Of a DNA stretch of 64,000 bases, positions 17,404-26,369 are shown piece after piece; positions within the stretch are counted from its first letter, which is position 1; each line of letters opens with the position of its first letter. Source of the DNA: Acidobacteriota bacterium. Lineage in GTDB: Bacteria > Acidobacteriota > Terriglobia > Acidiferrales > UBA7541. The notes below the pieces were generated by a model. It ran no database searches. It was given only the letters and a program-made list of their open reading frames with translations, and had not been told where the DNA came from. The stretch is from contig JABCZR010000001.1 of assembly GCA_013289585.1 (NCBI GenBank), positions 186,001 to 250,000 on the forward strand. Reading direction: 5' to 3'. The translations under genes were made by a program, and so were the position numbers.

Positions 17404-18633
17404 ATGGCGGAGCCGACCTACAACGTAATCGTCCCGGAAAAGGGCGCACCCATCAAGGCGTGGACGAAGGGAGTGCAGCTCGAAGATCAGGCGCGTCAGC
17501 AGCTACTGAACGTGGCGCAGCTCCCCTTCATTTTCAAATGGGTTGCCGCCATGCCGGATGTGCACTGGGGCGTCGGCGCTACGGTAGGCAGCGTCATCCC
17601 CACGAAGGGTGCCATCATTCCGGCCGCTGTCGGCGTAGACATCGGTTGCGGCATGATGGCCGTGCAGACCGACCTCAACGCACGCGACTTACCGGATAAC
17701 CTTCACGCGATTCGTACCGCCATTGAAAAAGCAGTACCGCACGGACGAACCAATCATGGTGGTGCTGGTGACGTAGGCGCTTGGAATCAGATTCCGAGTC
17801 ACAACGAGGAAGTTTGGCAGACGCTGAAGCCTCGTTATGACGCGATTCTCGAAAAGCACCCGAAACTGGACCGTGGTAACCACTCTAATCACCTGGGCAC
17901 CTTGGGAACGGGAAATCACTTCATCGAAGTATGCCTGGATGAAGCGGAAAACGTGTGGTTCATGCTGCACAGTGGTTCGCGCGGCGTGGGCAATCGCATG
18001 GGCAGCTACTTCATTGAGGTCGCGCGCAAGGACATGCAGAAGTTTTTCATCAACTTGCCTGACAAGGACCTGGCTTATTTCTCCGAGGGGACTGAGCATT
18101 TCGATGACTACGTTGAAGCGGTCGAGTGGGCGCAGGATTTCGCCCGTTTGAATCGCCACTTGATGATGGAGCAGATCGTCGGCGCAGTTCGTGAGTCAGG
18201 GGAAGTTCGTCCCTTTGTTGCTGAGCTGAAAGCCATCAACTGCCACCACAACTATGTGGCTCGCGAAAAGCACTATGGCCAAAACATTCTGGTTACCCGC
18301 AAAGGCGCAGTGCGCGCCCGCGAAGGCGATATGGGGATCATTCCCGGAAGCATGGGAGCACGTTCCTATATCGTCCGCGGTAAGGGCAATATGGAAAGCT
18401 TCATGAGCTGCAGCCACGGTGCGGGCCGCGCCATGTCTCGCGGAGAAGCCAAGCGCCGTTTTACGGTTGAGGACCATATGCGCATGACGGCAGGAGTCGA
18501 GTGCCGGAAAGATGCAGACGTAATCGACGAGACTCCTGCCGCATACAAGTCGATCGAATCCGTCATGGCTGCTCAGGCAGACTTGGTGGAAATCGTTCAC
18601 ACGTTACGCCAGGTTGTGTGCGTGAAAGGATAG
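17404..18633 (+). CDS. rtcB: RtcB: GTP-dependent RNA ligase
   Basis: Joins RNA 2',3'-cyclic phosphate or 3'-phosphate ends to 5'-OH ends with GTP and Mn2+. At 409 residues it is the same length as the E. coli enzyme. Metal and nucleotide residues are in place: VDIGCG with C82, GTGNHFIE, HSGSRGVG with H189, NCHHNYV, and the guanylated histidine H338 in CSHGAGR. A strong GGAGG precedes the ATG. First gene of rtcB-rtcA, with rtcR divergent upstream. Together with Pnkp/Hen1 on the same island the cell would have two chemically different RNA sealing routes. Confidence 0.97.
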   Translation: MAEPTYNVIVPEKGAPIKAWTKGVQLEDQARQQLLNVAQLPFIFKWVAAMPDVHWGVGATVGSVIPTKGAIIPAAVGVDIGCGMMAVQTDLNARDLPDNLHAIRTAIEKAVPHGRTNHGGAGDVGAWNQIPSHNEEVWQTLKPRYDAILEKHPKLDRGNHSNHLGTLGTGNHFIEVCLDEAENVWFMLHSGSRGVGNRMGSYFIEVARKDMQKFFINLPDKDLAYFSEGTEHFDDYVEAVEWAQDFARLNRHLMMEQIVGAVRESGEVRPFVAELKAINCHHNYVAREKHYGQNILVTRKGAVRAREGDMGIIPGSMGARSYIVRGKGNMESFMSCSHGAGRAMSRGEAKRRFTVEDHMRMTAGVECRKDADVIDETPAAYKSIESVMAAQADLVEIVHTLRQVVCVKG

Positions 18634-18673
18634 GCGGGAACTCTGGGGTAACCCGCACCAACGGAGCGGATGC

Positions 18674-19699
18674 ATGATTCGCATAGACGGATCGACAGGC
18701 GAGGGCGGCGGACAAATGTTAAGGTCCGCGCTTAGCCTTTCACTCGTGACTGGAAAAGCGTTCCGCATGGAGAACATCCGCGCCAAGCGAGAAAGGCCTG
18801 GACTTCTTCGCCAGCATCTCAGTGCGGTTCTTGCCGCGTGTGAAATCGCGAGTGCACAGGCCGAGGGCGCGACTCTGGGTTCAAAGACCCTTACCTTCAC
18901 TCCGGGTCCAGTGCGGTCCGGAAACTATCACTTTGCGATTGGAACGGCCGGTAGCGGCACGTTGGTTCTCCAGACCATCCTCCCGGCCCTGATAACGGCG
19001 TCCGGACGGAGCGAGATCACAATCGAAGGCGGCACGCACAACATGCAGGCGCCGCCACTGGACTTTCTGCAGAAAGCATTTTTGCCGGTGATCAATAGGC
19101 TCGGTCCAAAGGTCGAGATTCGCCTTGAAAAGTACGGATTCTATCCCGCTGGTGGTGGCGGTTTTGTCGCAACGATTGAGCCGTGCGAACGCCTTTTCTC
19201 GATTCAACTGCTGGAGAGAGGAGAGATTGAACGTCGCAGTGCAGTGGCAATTGTCGCCAATCTGCCGCGCAGCATTGCGCAGCGCGAGACGGACACCGTC
19301 TTGAAATTGCTGAATTGGGATGAGCAGTCTGCTCAGATTGTCGAAACGAAGAACTCGATAGGCCCAGGAAATATCGTTCTGGTAGAACTGGCCGGCACCA
19401 ACGTCACTGAAATGTTCTGTGGTTTCGGACGGATTAGTGCAAGTGCAGAGAGCGTAGCTTCTGAAGCCGCCGACGCAGTGCGTTCCTATCTGGCGTCGGG
19501 AGCAGCCGCGGGAGAGCACCTTACTGATCAGCTTCTACTTCCATTCGCATTGGCGGGTGGAGGCGCCTTCACCGCCGAGAAGCTGAACCTCCATTCCCGA
19601 ACAAATATGGAAATCATCCAATGCTTCTTGCCGGTAGATTTCGTGACCACCGAAGACGACCATCTCACGAGAGTCGAAGTGAGGACCTTAAAGACATAG
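18674..19699 (+). CDS. rtcA: RtcA: RNA 3'-terminal phosphate cyclase
   Basis: Converts RNA 3'-phosphate to the 2',3'-cyclic phosphate with ATP, through a covalent His-AMP. At 341 residues it matches the family. It begins with the diagnostic MIRIDGSTGEGGGQMLRSAL, followed by FRMENIRAKRERPGLL, HNMQAPPLDF and a C-terminal EHLTDQLLLPFALAGGGAFT. The nucleotidyl histidine is probably H307 in NLHSRTN. It lies 40 bases after rtcB; the gap holds a small GCGGG/CCCGC stem but no T run, so the two are co-transcribed. Confidence 0.97.
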   Translation: MIRIDGSTGEGGGQMLRSALSLSLVTGKAFRMENIRAKRERPGLLRQHLSAVLAACEIASAQAEGATLGSKTLTFTPGPVRSGNYHFAIGTAGSGTLVLQTILPALITASGRSEITIEGGTHNMQAPPLDFLQKAFLPVINRLGPKVEIRLEKYGFYPAGGGGFVATIEPCERLFSIQLLERGEIERRSAVAIVANLPRSIAQRETDTVLKLLNWDEQSAQIVETKNSIGPGNIVLVELAGTNVTEMFCGFGRISASAESVASEAADAVRSYLASGAAAGEHLTDQLLLPFALAGGGAFTAEKLNLHSRTNMEIIQCFLPVDFVTTEDDHLTRVEVRTLKT

Positions 19700-19961
19700 C
19701 AACTGTGGCGGGCGCGGGTGCGGCTTCCATTGTAATGTTTTAGGCACTCCCTGCTTGCAGCGAAATGCCGCCATTTGCAATCTAGCTAAAGCAAGGGCGC
19801 CGGGGTGTGGCGTTCCCATCGGAGCGCAGTGAAGACCCTTGCAAAGGAGAATCAGACGGATTAGGCGCGAGATTTAGCCAGGAAGGGCATGCAAAAGCAT
19901 TCTGACCAGAGTCAGCGAAGAAGGTGTGGAGGAGTGGGACTTGTCTCGTGCGGGCTGCGGA

Positions 19962-21097
19962 TTACTTGGTCCGGTGTATTTGCTGCAACAAGGCTTTTCG
20001 CGTCTTGGCGATTTCCTGGGCGAGCTCCTTTTCGTCAGGTAAAGCGAGCTTGTACTGGCTGGAAAGGACTTTGTTGTGAAGGTTTCCGAGCGCGTAGTGG
20101 GCCACGGCCTCGTTTTTCTCCGAGCAGAGGATTAAGCCCAGCGGTGGATTTTCGCCGGGCAGAGTCCAGTGCTCTCGGGCATAGTTCAAATACAGATTCA
20201 TCTGTCCAGCGTCGGCGTGGGTAAACTTTCCGATCTTCAAATCAATGACCACCAGGCAGCGGAGTCGGCGATGAAAGAACAGCAGGTCGATGCGGTACCA
20301 CTCGTCGCGACGCGTAAGCGCCGTTGGCGTGCAATGAAGGCGAAGTCGCTGCCGAGTTCCAGGAGAAAATGTTCCAGCCTGTGGATCAAAGCCTCTTCCA
20401 AAGCGTTCTCGGAGTATTCGTCCTTCAGTCCCAGGAACTCGAGAACCAGTGGGTCCTTGATTTCCTGTTCCGGGGTCAACGGGTCGGTCGGATCAGGCGC
20501 GTGACCTTGGCGGAGAATGGCCGCCTTGTTGCGTGACAACTGGGTGCGCTCGAAGAATTGGGTTGCGATTTGCCTGTCCAGTTGGCGGACCGACCAGCCC
20601 CCGCGCAAAGCCTCGGTTTCGTAGAACGAGCGGGCTTGCCTATTGCTGACAGAGAGAAGCCGAACGTAGTGAGACCACGGCAGCGGAAAAGAGGAAGGCT
20701 GCGACGGACCTCCCGATTCCGCTGACGGCGTCTGCGGAATTCGAAGAGAGTCTCCGCTTGTTCCCGGTCCAGTCAATTTCGCAGACAGTGTCTGCGGAAT
20801 TGACCAAGCCCAATAAAATTCGCGCATTGCCAACAAATTGCGTTCCGAGAAGCCTTTTCCAAACCGTGAGGTCAAGTCCTCGGCCAGACGATGCAGCAAG
20901 GCTTTTCCGTACTCCGCTCGCTTCATGCCCTTCTGCTCGTGTTCTACAATCCGGCGGCCGATTTCCCAGTAGGTTGCTGTCATGATCGCATTGACGGAAC
21001 GAGCCGAATTCCGCCGAGCCTGCTCGAGCAAGGCCACGACTTGCACCACAAATTCGGAATATGCGGCGTCGAACGAAACTGCCCTTTTCGCTGTCAC
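19962..21097 (-). pseudogene. DUF1016 (YhcG-type) PD-(D/E)XK nuclease, frameshifted
   Basis: Family of predicted nucleases common on mobile elements. The N-terminal part (20320-21097) has the DUF1016 N domain (MTATYWEIGRRIVEHEQ, RFGKGFSERNL). The reading then leaves frame at about 20308, where one base appears missing; the other frame continues properly as DEWYRIDLLFFHRRL and VVIDLKIGKFTHADAGQM, which hold the nuclease core, down to 19962. Rejoined, the product would be about 375 residues with an intact D..DLK active site. It may be one sequence error rather than true decay. It is the last gene inside the tRNA-Ser-flanked segment. Confidence 0.85.
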
Positions 21098-21837
21098 GAA
21101 TTCACTCCGCTCCCCTTCAGAAAGATGCTGCCTCTCATGATTATAGTCGCGGACCGCCGCCGTGACCTTGGGCTATTGCCTTCCTACCGGCATTTCCTTG
21201 CCTCTACTTGCTACTACTTTGCCGCGATTTGAGGCCAAATAAGCTCTTCTAAAATCAATTAGTTCCGGGAAATCTGAATCTGTTGTTGGAAACAAGAGAC
21301 ATACCAACGCTCACCAACCCCTCACCGCCCTCTCACCAACGGAGGCTTCAATCCCCCCCTCTCCGCCATGTCAACTAAATTTTTCCAATTCTATTGGGGA
21401 ATCTAAATCCTTCAACTACTTGGGAGATTTCGTTTGTTCGGCTAATGTCTCCCTGTTCTCTCCATTTCCCTCTTTTCTCCCAATTTTTCGAGCTAAATTC
21501 GAGCCAAACGACGGGCTGAAACTATCTCTTGAGCAGTCCGCTTACGGTACGTGCCGTGGTTCGTCTCCGCCAACCTCCACGTGAACTTCGAACGCACCCA
21601 AGTGGTCAACTACGCGCAGTGGAAGATAGCCGCGAGACGACCGCGGCCACGCGCGAAGACGATTGGATCACGGGCTAAGCGGAAGTTATTTCGGACCAGA
21701 AGTGGAAACCGCGGCAGCCTCTGTGACCTCATCCACGCTGGCTGATTTGAGGTAACGACTGTTCGGTGCGCCGCCGAAAACTCATCGCGTCGACTGAAAC
21801 GCTGTATTAGAGAATGACAAGAAATGTGTTGCGCGGT
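21098..21837. other. Island border region without genes
   Basis: About 740 bases with no supported coding frame. It contains the tRNA-Ser 3'-end copy at 21338-21368. Short frames such as 21551-21745 have no ribosome site and protein-unlike composition. Confidence 0.5.
21338..21368 (+). repeat. Putative attR: copy of the tRNA-Ser 3' end
   Basis: This 31-base stretch matches bases 8601-8631 of the tRNA-Ser gene at 27 positions; the last 19 bases (21350-21368) are identical, including the CCA. Orientation is the same as the tRNA gene. It marks the right border of the 12.7-kb RNA-repair segment. Confidence 0.75.
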
Positions 21838-21886
21838 TCTCCGGTAGCTCAAAGGTAGAGCGCTCGGGTGTTAATCGAAGGGTTGA
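21838..21886 (+). pseudogene. 5' half of a tRNA-Asn-like gene
   Basis: The sequence from TCTCCGGTAGCTC through AAGGTAGAGCG to the anticodon loop GGTGTTAATC reads as the acceptor 5' strand, D-arm and anticodon arm (GTT) of a tRNA-Asn, ending near GGGTTG. No T-arm or 3' acceptor follows. The fragment is degenerate, as the anticodon stem pairs imperfectly. Confidence 0.6.
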
Positions 21887-22308
21887 CCCGCGCGACGAAA
21901 CTGCAGTTGGATTTCGGACCTGCAATTGGAGCACGTTTGTGGATGCGAGCGGGACTGTTGGGGGCGGGGGGAAGCGAACGGTGCTTCTACTTCTCCTTAG
22001 GCATCATCTCTGGTGGTGCTGGAGCAATGTCCTACACCGATGTAGTCTCGCACTGGTTTGACCGACACAGAGGATTGGCTCCCAGCGTCATGCTGCTTGG
22101 GATGGAATTGGGCGCGATTGTTATTCCTTCGGTCGCGCAGCGATTGATCGCAACCCTCGGCTGGCGTCTCTCGTACACAGTCTTCGGTCTCGCGATTTTG
22201 TTTCTCCCCTTACCGGTTGTTGCAGCATTCTTGAAGGAGCGGCCGAGAATGTGGGTCTCCTCCCAGATGGGGATGCAGAGGCCCACGCCTCGACGACGAG
22301 CGCACTGA
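21868..22308 (+). pseudogene. Major facilitator superfamily transporter fragment
   Basis: A short piece of an MFS transporter of the oxalate/formate-antiporter or monocarboxylate kind. The region YFSLGIISGGAGAMSYTDVVSHWFDRHRGLA, with the following GMELGAIVIPSVAQRLIATLGWRLSYTVFG, corresponds to transmembrane segments 4-6 of a 12-segment family. The remaining segments are missing on both sides, so it cannot transport. Real homology seems to run from about 21950 to 22250; the frame's first codons overlap the tRNA fragment. Confidence 0.65.
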
Positions 22309-22440
22309 AGTCTCACCAGGGTCGCGTGTGCTTCTCGGAATTCGGGCATCCTGAACAGGATTCACGCCGTCGAATGCGCCTTCATTCTTCGCATGAGTGA
22401 GCTACGTACGGTTTCCTTGGGGTAGCAACGAACTCAGTGA

Positions 22441-22620
22441 GTGGCTAGATCGTCAGCTCAAGATGGGCGGTTGTACATTCACGGTGGAGCGTGGTTCGTC
22501 CGATACCGTGTACGCGTGCGGCAGGAGGACGGCTCGACCAGACTCCAGCAGAAGGCAAAGGAACATACCCAGGTTTCGGGGACGTTCAGCCGTTTCGCCA
22601 GCTCGGTTGGGTCTATCACT
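22441..22620 (+). pseudogene. N-terminal scrap of a tyrosine-type integrase
   Basis: The start reads GRLYIHGGAWFVRYRVRVRQ and EDGSTRLQQKAKEH, the arm-type DNA-binding N-terminal domain seen in phage-like tyrosine recombinases (a Trp-x-Val-Arg-Tyr strand after a Gly-rich turn). No catalytic domain with the R-H-R-Y residues follows. The frame degenerates after about 50 residues. Confidence 0.5.
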
Positions 22621-22673
22621 TCTACTTCGACTTGATTCATGGATGTTCGGCTAAACGAATCGAATTGAACGCG

Positions 22674-23546
22674 CTAGATTGATTTGTGAGAGCCATCAAT
22701 CGGTTGGGTCGGAGTTGCCTTTTCCGTCGCAAGGTGCTGCTGCGCTTTGCTGACGGTTAGCCGCGCGTAGTACAGCGGGTCGCTTTTCTCGCTGCTGCGA
22801 AAATCCGCGATCCTGCCGATGATTTCTTCGGGGTCGTCGCCGCGGGCGAGGGCGCGCTTCGCATAGATCCAGTCGTGCTCGGACTGGCTCAAGGGTCGCC
22901 TTTCAGAAGACCGTTGCGTTAACAGCCTATAGTGCGCGCGGAAGTCGTTGTCGATCGGCTCAGTGCGTAGACAAAAATCTTGTAGGTGATGAATGCGGTC
23001 GGTGTGCTTCTCGGCTTGCACCCGAAACTCGGTTTGATACTTTCGGTTGACGAATCCCGGGAGACGCAGAACGCGAGTGGAATCGGTGGCAGCAGGATCG
23101 CCTCCGAGTTTGTGCGCCATGGCACGCAGCAGGGCCTCGCCGTGTTCCCGGTCAATACCCTCGACCCGCCACACAATCTGGAATTTCTCAGGCGATGTAT
23201 TTACGGTGTAATTCGGCGGCGGCACCAGGTTGGATTGTCGAATCTTCGCCAAGGCCGACGGGCCATCGTGATCGATGTCCAGGTAAAGATGACGGATGGT
23301 CTGAATGTCCTCCTTAGTTCGCGTGCGGGCCTCGGGTTTCAGGGTGTTCATTCCGATGTAGATGTCGCATGCCTCTTTTTCATTCTTGTGCTGGAGCCAT
23401 TCCTGAGTGGAAGTTCCCGCGATCCGTTCAGCAGTCGCGATACGCTGGATCGTTTCGCCCGTACCGCCGTTGCGGACCAGGACGGCAATCCGATCAGACG
23501 GATGAAAGTTTGTGCTGATGTATTCGCTGGCTGAGATGTCCTTCAT
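22674..23546 (-). CDS. RepB-type DNA primase domain protein
   Basis: A protein of about 290 residues with a RepB-like primase/polymerase domain found on plasmids and integrative elements. RHLYLDIDHDG carries the metal-binding acidic pair, and YTVNTSPEKFQIVWRVEG, then GGDPAATDSTRVLRLPGFVNRKY, are classic for the family. I place the start at the ATG at 23546 (MKDISASEY), because the frame upstream overlaps the conserved end of a VirB11-like gene and is not protein-like. The C-terminal part (about 215-290) is charged and helical. It probably primed replication of the former mobile element. Confidence 0.82.
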   Translation of the reverse strand: MKDISASEYISTNFHPSDRIAVLVRNGGTGETIQRIATAERIAGTSTQEWLQHKNEKEACDIYIGMNTLKPEARTRTKEDIQTIRHLYLDIDHDGPSALAKIRQSNLVPPPNYTVNTSPEKFQIVWRVEGIDREHGEALLRAMAHKLGGDPAATDSTRVLRLPGFVNRKYQTEFRVQAEKHTDRIHHLQDFCLRTEPIDNDFRAHYRLLTQRSSERRPLSQSEHDWIYAKRALARGDDPEEIIGRIADFRSSEKSDPLYYARLTVSKAQQHLATEKATPTQPIDGSHKSI

Positions 23547-23583
23547 GTGTTTCGACTTTCGTCCGTCGTCATTGGGATGGCTC

Positions 23584-23850
23584 CTATCTCTGGTAGATTG
23601 CACAGTAATCGAAGGGGTCGCCGTCGGCGTCGTAGCTGTTGACTGCGAGCACTTCCGAGATGTAGCGGCGTCCTGGTCTGCGCTTGATCTGAATCACGAC
23701 ATGGAGCGAGTCAGCGATGTTGCTCTTGATAGCTCGGTAGAGTAGCTCGACGCCGCTTTGCAACACGCGACTCGTGAAGCGGGCGAGGCCCTGCTTCGCC
23801 GAATTGGCGTGAATCGCTTCGCTGATGAAGTCATCGAGAATGAGATGTTA
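23584..23850 (-). pseudogene. C-terminal remnant of a VirB11/TrbB-type conjugation ATPase
   Basis: Reading from about 23850, EAIHANSAKQGLARFTSRVL and QSGVELLYRAIKSNIADSLH, then VVIQIKRRPGRRYISEVL, match the C-terminal region of TrbB/CpaF-like secretion ATPases, where the HANSA motif follows the ATPase core. Walker A and the N-terminal domain are absent upstream. It ends DYCAIYQR at the stop and was probably in operon with the primase gene, whose start lies within 40 bases. Confidence 0.65.
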
Positions 23851-24250
23851 TACCCTGTAAAACAGAATCCGTCCTGACGGACCGAGTTGCCGAAGGAAGT
23901 GGAAATCCGCCGCGTTGCGCATCAGCCATGGAATTCTGAGAGAGCAGCCAGTCCGGAAAGTAGTCAGGCAGGGCTAAGTTAGCGAGAGCTGTTTGGATCG
24001 AGTCCGAATCCGATCCAATTCCCGTCCGACCTCTTGCTTTCGCAACGACCGCCTCCGGCATTTTCCTTGGATCGTCTTGGCACGGGTGCGGAAGAAAATC
24101 CCGACGTGTTCCTCACGGGAGAGAGTCTCTCTCTGCGCTTCCAAGTGGGGGTTCTGCCCGTTTCGCCTTGTCTACGGACACGCTGACCGATGTGCGGTCT
24201 CCGGCGAGTGCTCCTTGCGGCTGGTCCCATGTTTAAGGGCGGGCTAGTCC
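23851..24250. other. Stretch without supported genes
   Basis: About 400 bases between the ATPase remnant and the EVE gene. Short frames on both strands lack protein-like composition. Confidence 0.4.
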
Positions 24251-25033
24251 TTACGCCTGGGCAAATACGATCCGTTTCTCCCCTCGCAGGGAATCATGAA
24301 GAGCAGCTGCCACAGCCATGCCGTCCACAATGCCTTCCAGGGCTTTTGCTTCTTCTCGCGTCACGCGAAAATTCGTGGCCCGCGGGCGCCGCAAGATGCT
24401 CAAGGTAGCGAATTCCGCCCGCGATGAAAGATACGTCCGTTGAATCGCTGGTTCGATCAGCTTGAGCAATCGGATCTTTACGCGAAGGCGGTCTCCTCGG
24501 AACTTTTCACTGTTCCGGATGAACAGCAGTTGTTCTTTCGGCTCCGGTTGAATCCGAGGCGGCTCGGATACCTCCGCCAGTCCGATGATCCCTCCCCGCG
24601 GACCCGACTCCCACACATACACCCTGTCTCCCGACTTAATCTGTTCCTTGTGCTGCTGGACGAGCCAGGTATGTTCCCTAAGGGTGCGAGCTGCACTCCG
24701 AACGTCGGAGAATTCCGAGCTGGCTTGAAAGATCCAGGTGTTCCGGCAGTCTGCCGTGGTACCTATCGGCTCTTCCTTCTTCTCTTCGTGTTGTGCCCCG
24801 TCTTGAGTCGGCCCTTTCCCGGAAACATGCGCATGAGAAACGCACCAAGGAGGAACCCCGTTCGTCCCACTGGTTTCCTTTCCTGTGCGAGTCATTGCTC
24901 TGTGGGGGTCGATTCCATTGCCTGCCAAGCCGCCACCGGGCTTGATGACTTGAATCCCGATGCATTCCACGGAATCACCACGAACCTCTAAAACCAAAGA
25001 AATGTTTAGTTCCAACGCCTTGTCCGATATCAC
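24251..25033 (-). CDS. EVE-domain protein
   Basis: The C-terminal EVE domain (about the last 160 residues) begins TWIFQASSEFSDVRSAA and continues with EHTWLVQQHKEQIKSGDRVY and VWESGPRGGIIGLAEV, all typical. EVE domains bind modified bases in DNA or RNA and often accompany restriction-like defence. About 95 residues of polar, disordered sequence precede it. The frame is open up to an ATG at 25150, but the upstream DNA aligns with the non-coding leader of the SSB gene, so I prefer the GTG at 25033. It sits among mobile-element genes. Confidence 0.75.
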   Translation of the reverse strand: MISDKALELNISLVLEVRGDSVECIGIQVIKPGGGLAGNGIDPHRAMTRTGKETSGTNGVPPWCVSHAHVSGKGPTQDGAQHEEKKEEPIGTTADCRNTWIFQASSEFSDVRSAARTLREHTWLVQQHKEQIKSGDRVYVWESGPRGGIIGLAEVSEPPRIQPEPKEQLLFIRNSEKFRGDRLRVKIRLLKLIEPAIQRTYLSSRAEFATLSILRRPRATNFRVTREEAKALEGIVDGMAVAAALHDSLRGEKRIVFAQA

Positions 25034-25083
25034 AGTCCATCTCCAAAATCCGCGCCCTTTCTTGGGGCACGCAATGCTCGAAT

Positions 25084-25099
25084 TCAGCTCCAGGGCTGA
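25084..25099. promoter_or_regulatory. Candidate operator TCAGC-N6-GCTGA upstream of the EVE gene
   Basis: An inverted repeat, TCAGC (25084-25088) and GCTGA (25095-25099), inside a 92-base region (25010-25101) that aligns with the SSB gene's leader (27868-27963). The matching SSB element is at 27945-27961. Confidence 0.45.
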
Positions 25100-25226
25100 T
25101 ACCGACAGAGCGAACCAATCTCGCGAATTTGGGTGTTCCGAAAGAAACAATATTCCCGCGCGTGCGTGGCCAGAAACGATCTTTTACTTCGCATACTGAG
25201 TATTATCCTGGTGATTCTGCTGGCCC

Positions 25227-25881
25227 ATGCATGTTAGAACCGTAGACTCCCGCCGGTTAGACGGCTGTCATCTCGGCGCCCGAGGTTTCTTCTTGGAAGC
25301 GCAGCAGAGCCTGGATTTTGAGGAACTAGCCCATCGGCTGACCGCTTTTGGGCTGCGAACCTTTAACGAGTTTGGACTCGGTGGGCGTAACTCTACAGTC
25401 GCCGGCGTCGGTCTGTCCGTCGACGACTTTGTCTCGGCAGTCTTGGTGGAATATATGGAAGGCAAGCTTCAACATCAAGCCTCCCGTGGCGATTTGTTCT
25501 CCCTGCTGGCGACCGCCTTGCGCAATGACATTATCGATTCCCTTCGTAAGGCGGCACATGCCCACGAGGAGAGCCGATCCTCGCTTCCTGCCGAACGGGA
25601 TGCCGATCCTGCTCCCCTGTCGCTCGACGAATTGCCGGGATCGACCATAGATTTTGCGGGGTCCATCGATGAAGAGCGGTACGGCGAACGCGCACGGACT
25701 GCCTTTGCCGGGGAACCGGAACTAGCGGAAGTTGTGAGGGCGGTGCTGGAACTCAACCTTTACAAGCCCCGCGAAATAGCAGCTGAGTTGGGCATTACTG
25801 CAGCAGAGGTGCAGAAACAGGAAGAAGAGGCTGCAGCGGCAGCTCATCGATCACAACTTGGTAGAGAGGAAAACCGCATGA
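25227..25881 (+). pseudogene. Sigma-70-like factor, frameshifted near its end
   Basis: Residues 1 to about 115 resemble sigma region 2 (DDFVSAVLVEYMEGKLQH, LFSLLATALRNDIIDSLRKA). After an acidic linker, a region-4-like helix-turn-helix follows (KPREIAAELGITAAEVQ). At about 25811-25815 an extra A in CAGAAACAGG pushes translation into another frame. Without it the protein ends NRKKRLQRQLIDHNLVERKTA at the TGA 25879-25881, overlapping the next ATG as ATGA. With it, the frame runs on into the next gene as a false 380-residue fusion. The product is probably an element-specific regulator of transcription. Confidence 0.65.
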
Positions 25882-26369
25882 GCGAACAGAAGGAAAAGGG
25901 TCTTTTTCCGCAAAAGGCGCGGTTGGCTCAACTGTCCGACAGCTTGTACGGCAGCCCGAGCGAGCTGGTTGCCCGGGAAGCCCGGGAACTCTTGCGGCGC
26001 GCAGGAATTGATCCGGAAGACGTCAAAGCACGCCTTTATCGAAAGTTCGATGCCCTAGCAAAACAGTACGCGGCAGCAGGCCGGCCCGTTCCGGCGCTCT
26101 TCAAACAGGCGCTTAGTGACTTGCGTCCAGGCGCACCCGGTTCCCCAAAGGAAAGAGCATTAGTTCGCGAAGCCCGAGCGGCCATCCGGAGTGTCATCGA
26201 CCATGCTCAGCGTATGCAGGAACGACTCGCGAGGCTGCCGCGTGTGACTTTGGCTACCGCCTATCGCAACAAGAAGGAACTCTCGGAACGGGACAAGAAA
26301 CTCCTGGACGACCTCGCCGAGGATCTTTTGAAACACAATAATCGCAGCCGCCCGAAAGACGGTCGATGA
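25878..26369 (+). CDS. Hypothetical protein preceding ImmA/IrrE
   Basis: A 163-residue, charged, mostly helical protein without membrane segments or a known motif. The ATG at 25878 overlaps the expected stop of the sigma-like gene, and its stop overlaps the ImmA/IrrE start (ATGA at 26366). The three genes are therefore translationally coupled. Partner genes of ImmA/IrrE are often the regulator it cleaves, but no DNA-binding motif is obvious here, so this is only a possibility. Confidence 0.6.
   Translation: MSEQKEKGLFPQKARLAQLSDSLYGSPSELVAREARELLRRAGIDPEDVKARLYRKFDALAKQYAAAGRPVPALFKQALSDLRPGAPGSPKERALVREARAAIRSVIDHAQRMQERLARLPRVTLATAYRNKKELSERDKKLLDDLAEDLLKHNNRSRPKDGR

Noticed and set aside
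21551-21745. 64-residue plus-strand frame near the island border
   Set aside because: Arg-rich, no ribosome site, lies in a border region with no other coding signal.
25227-26369. A genuine 380-residue sigma-factor fusion protein
   Set aside because: Removing one A restores a protein-like end, a stop at 25881 and an ATGA overlap with the next gene, so the fusion is better explained by an indel.
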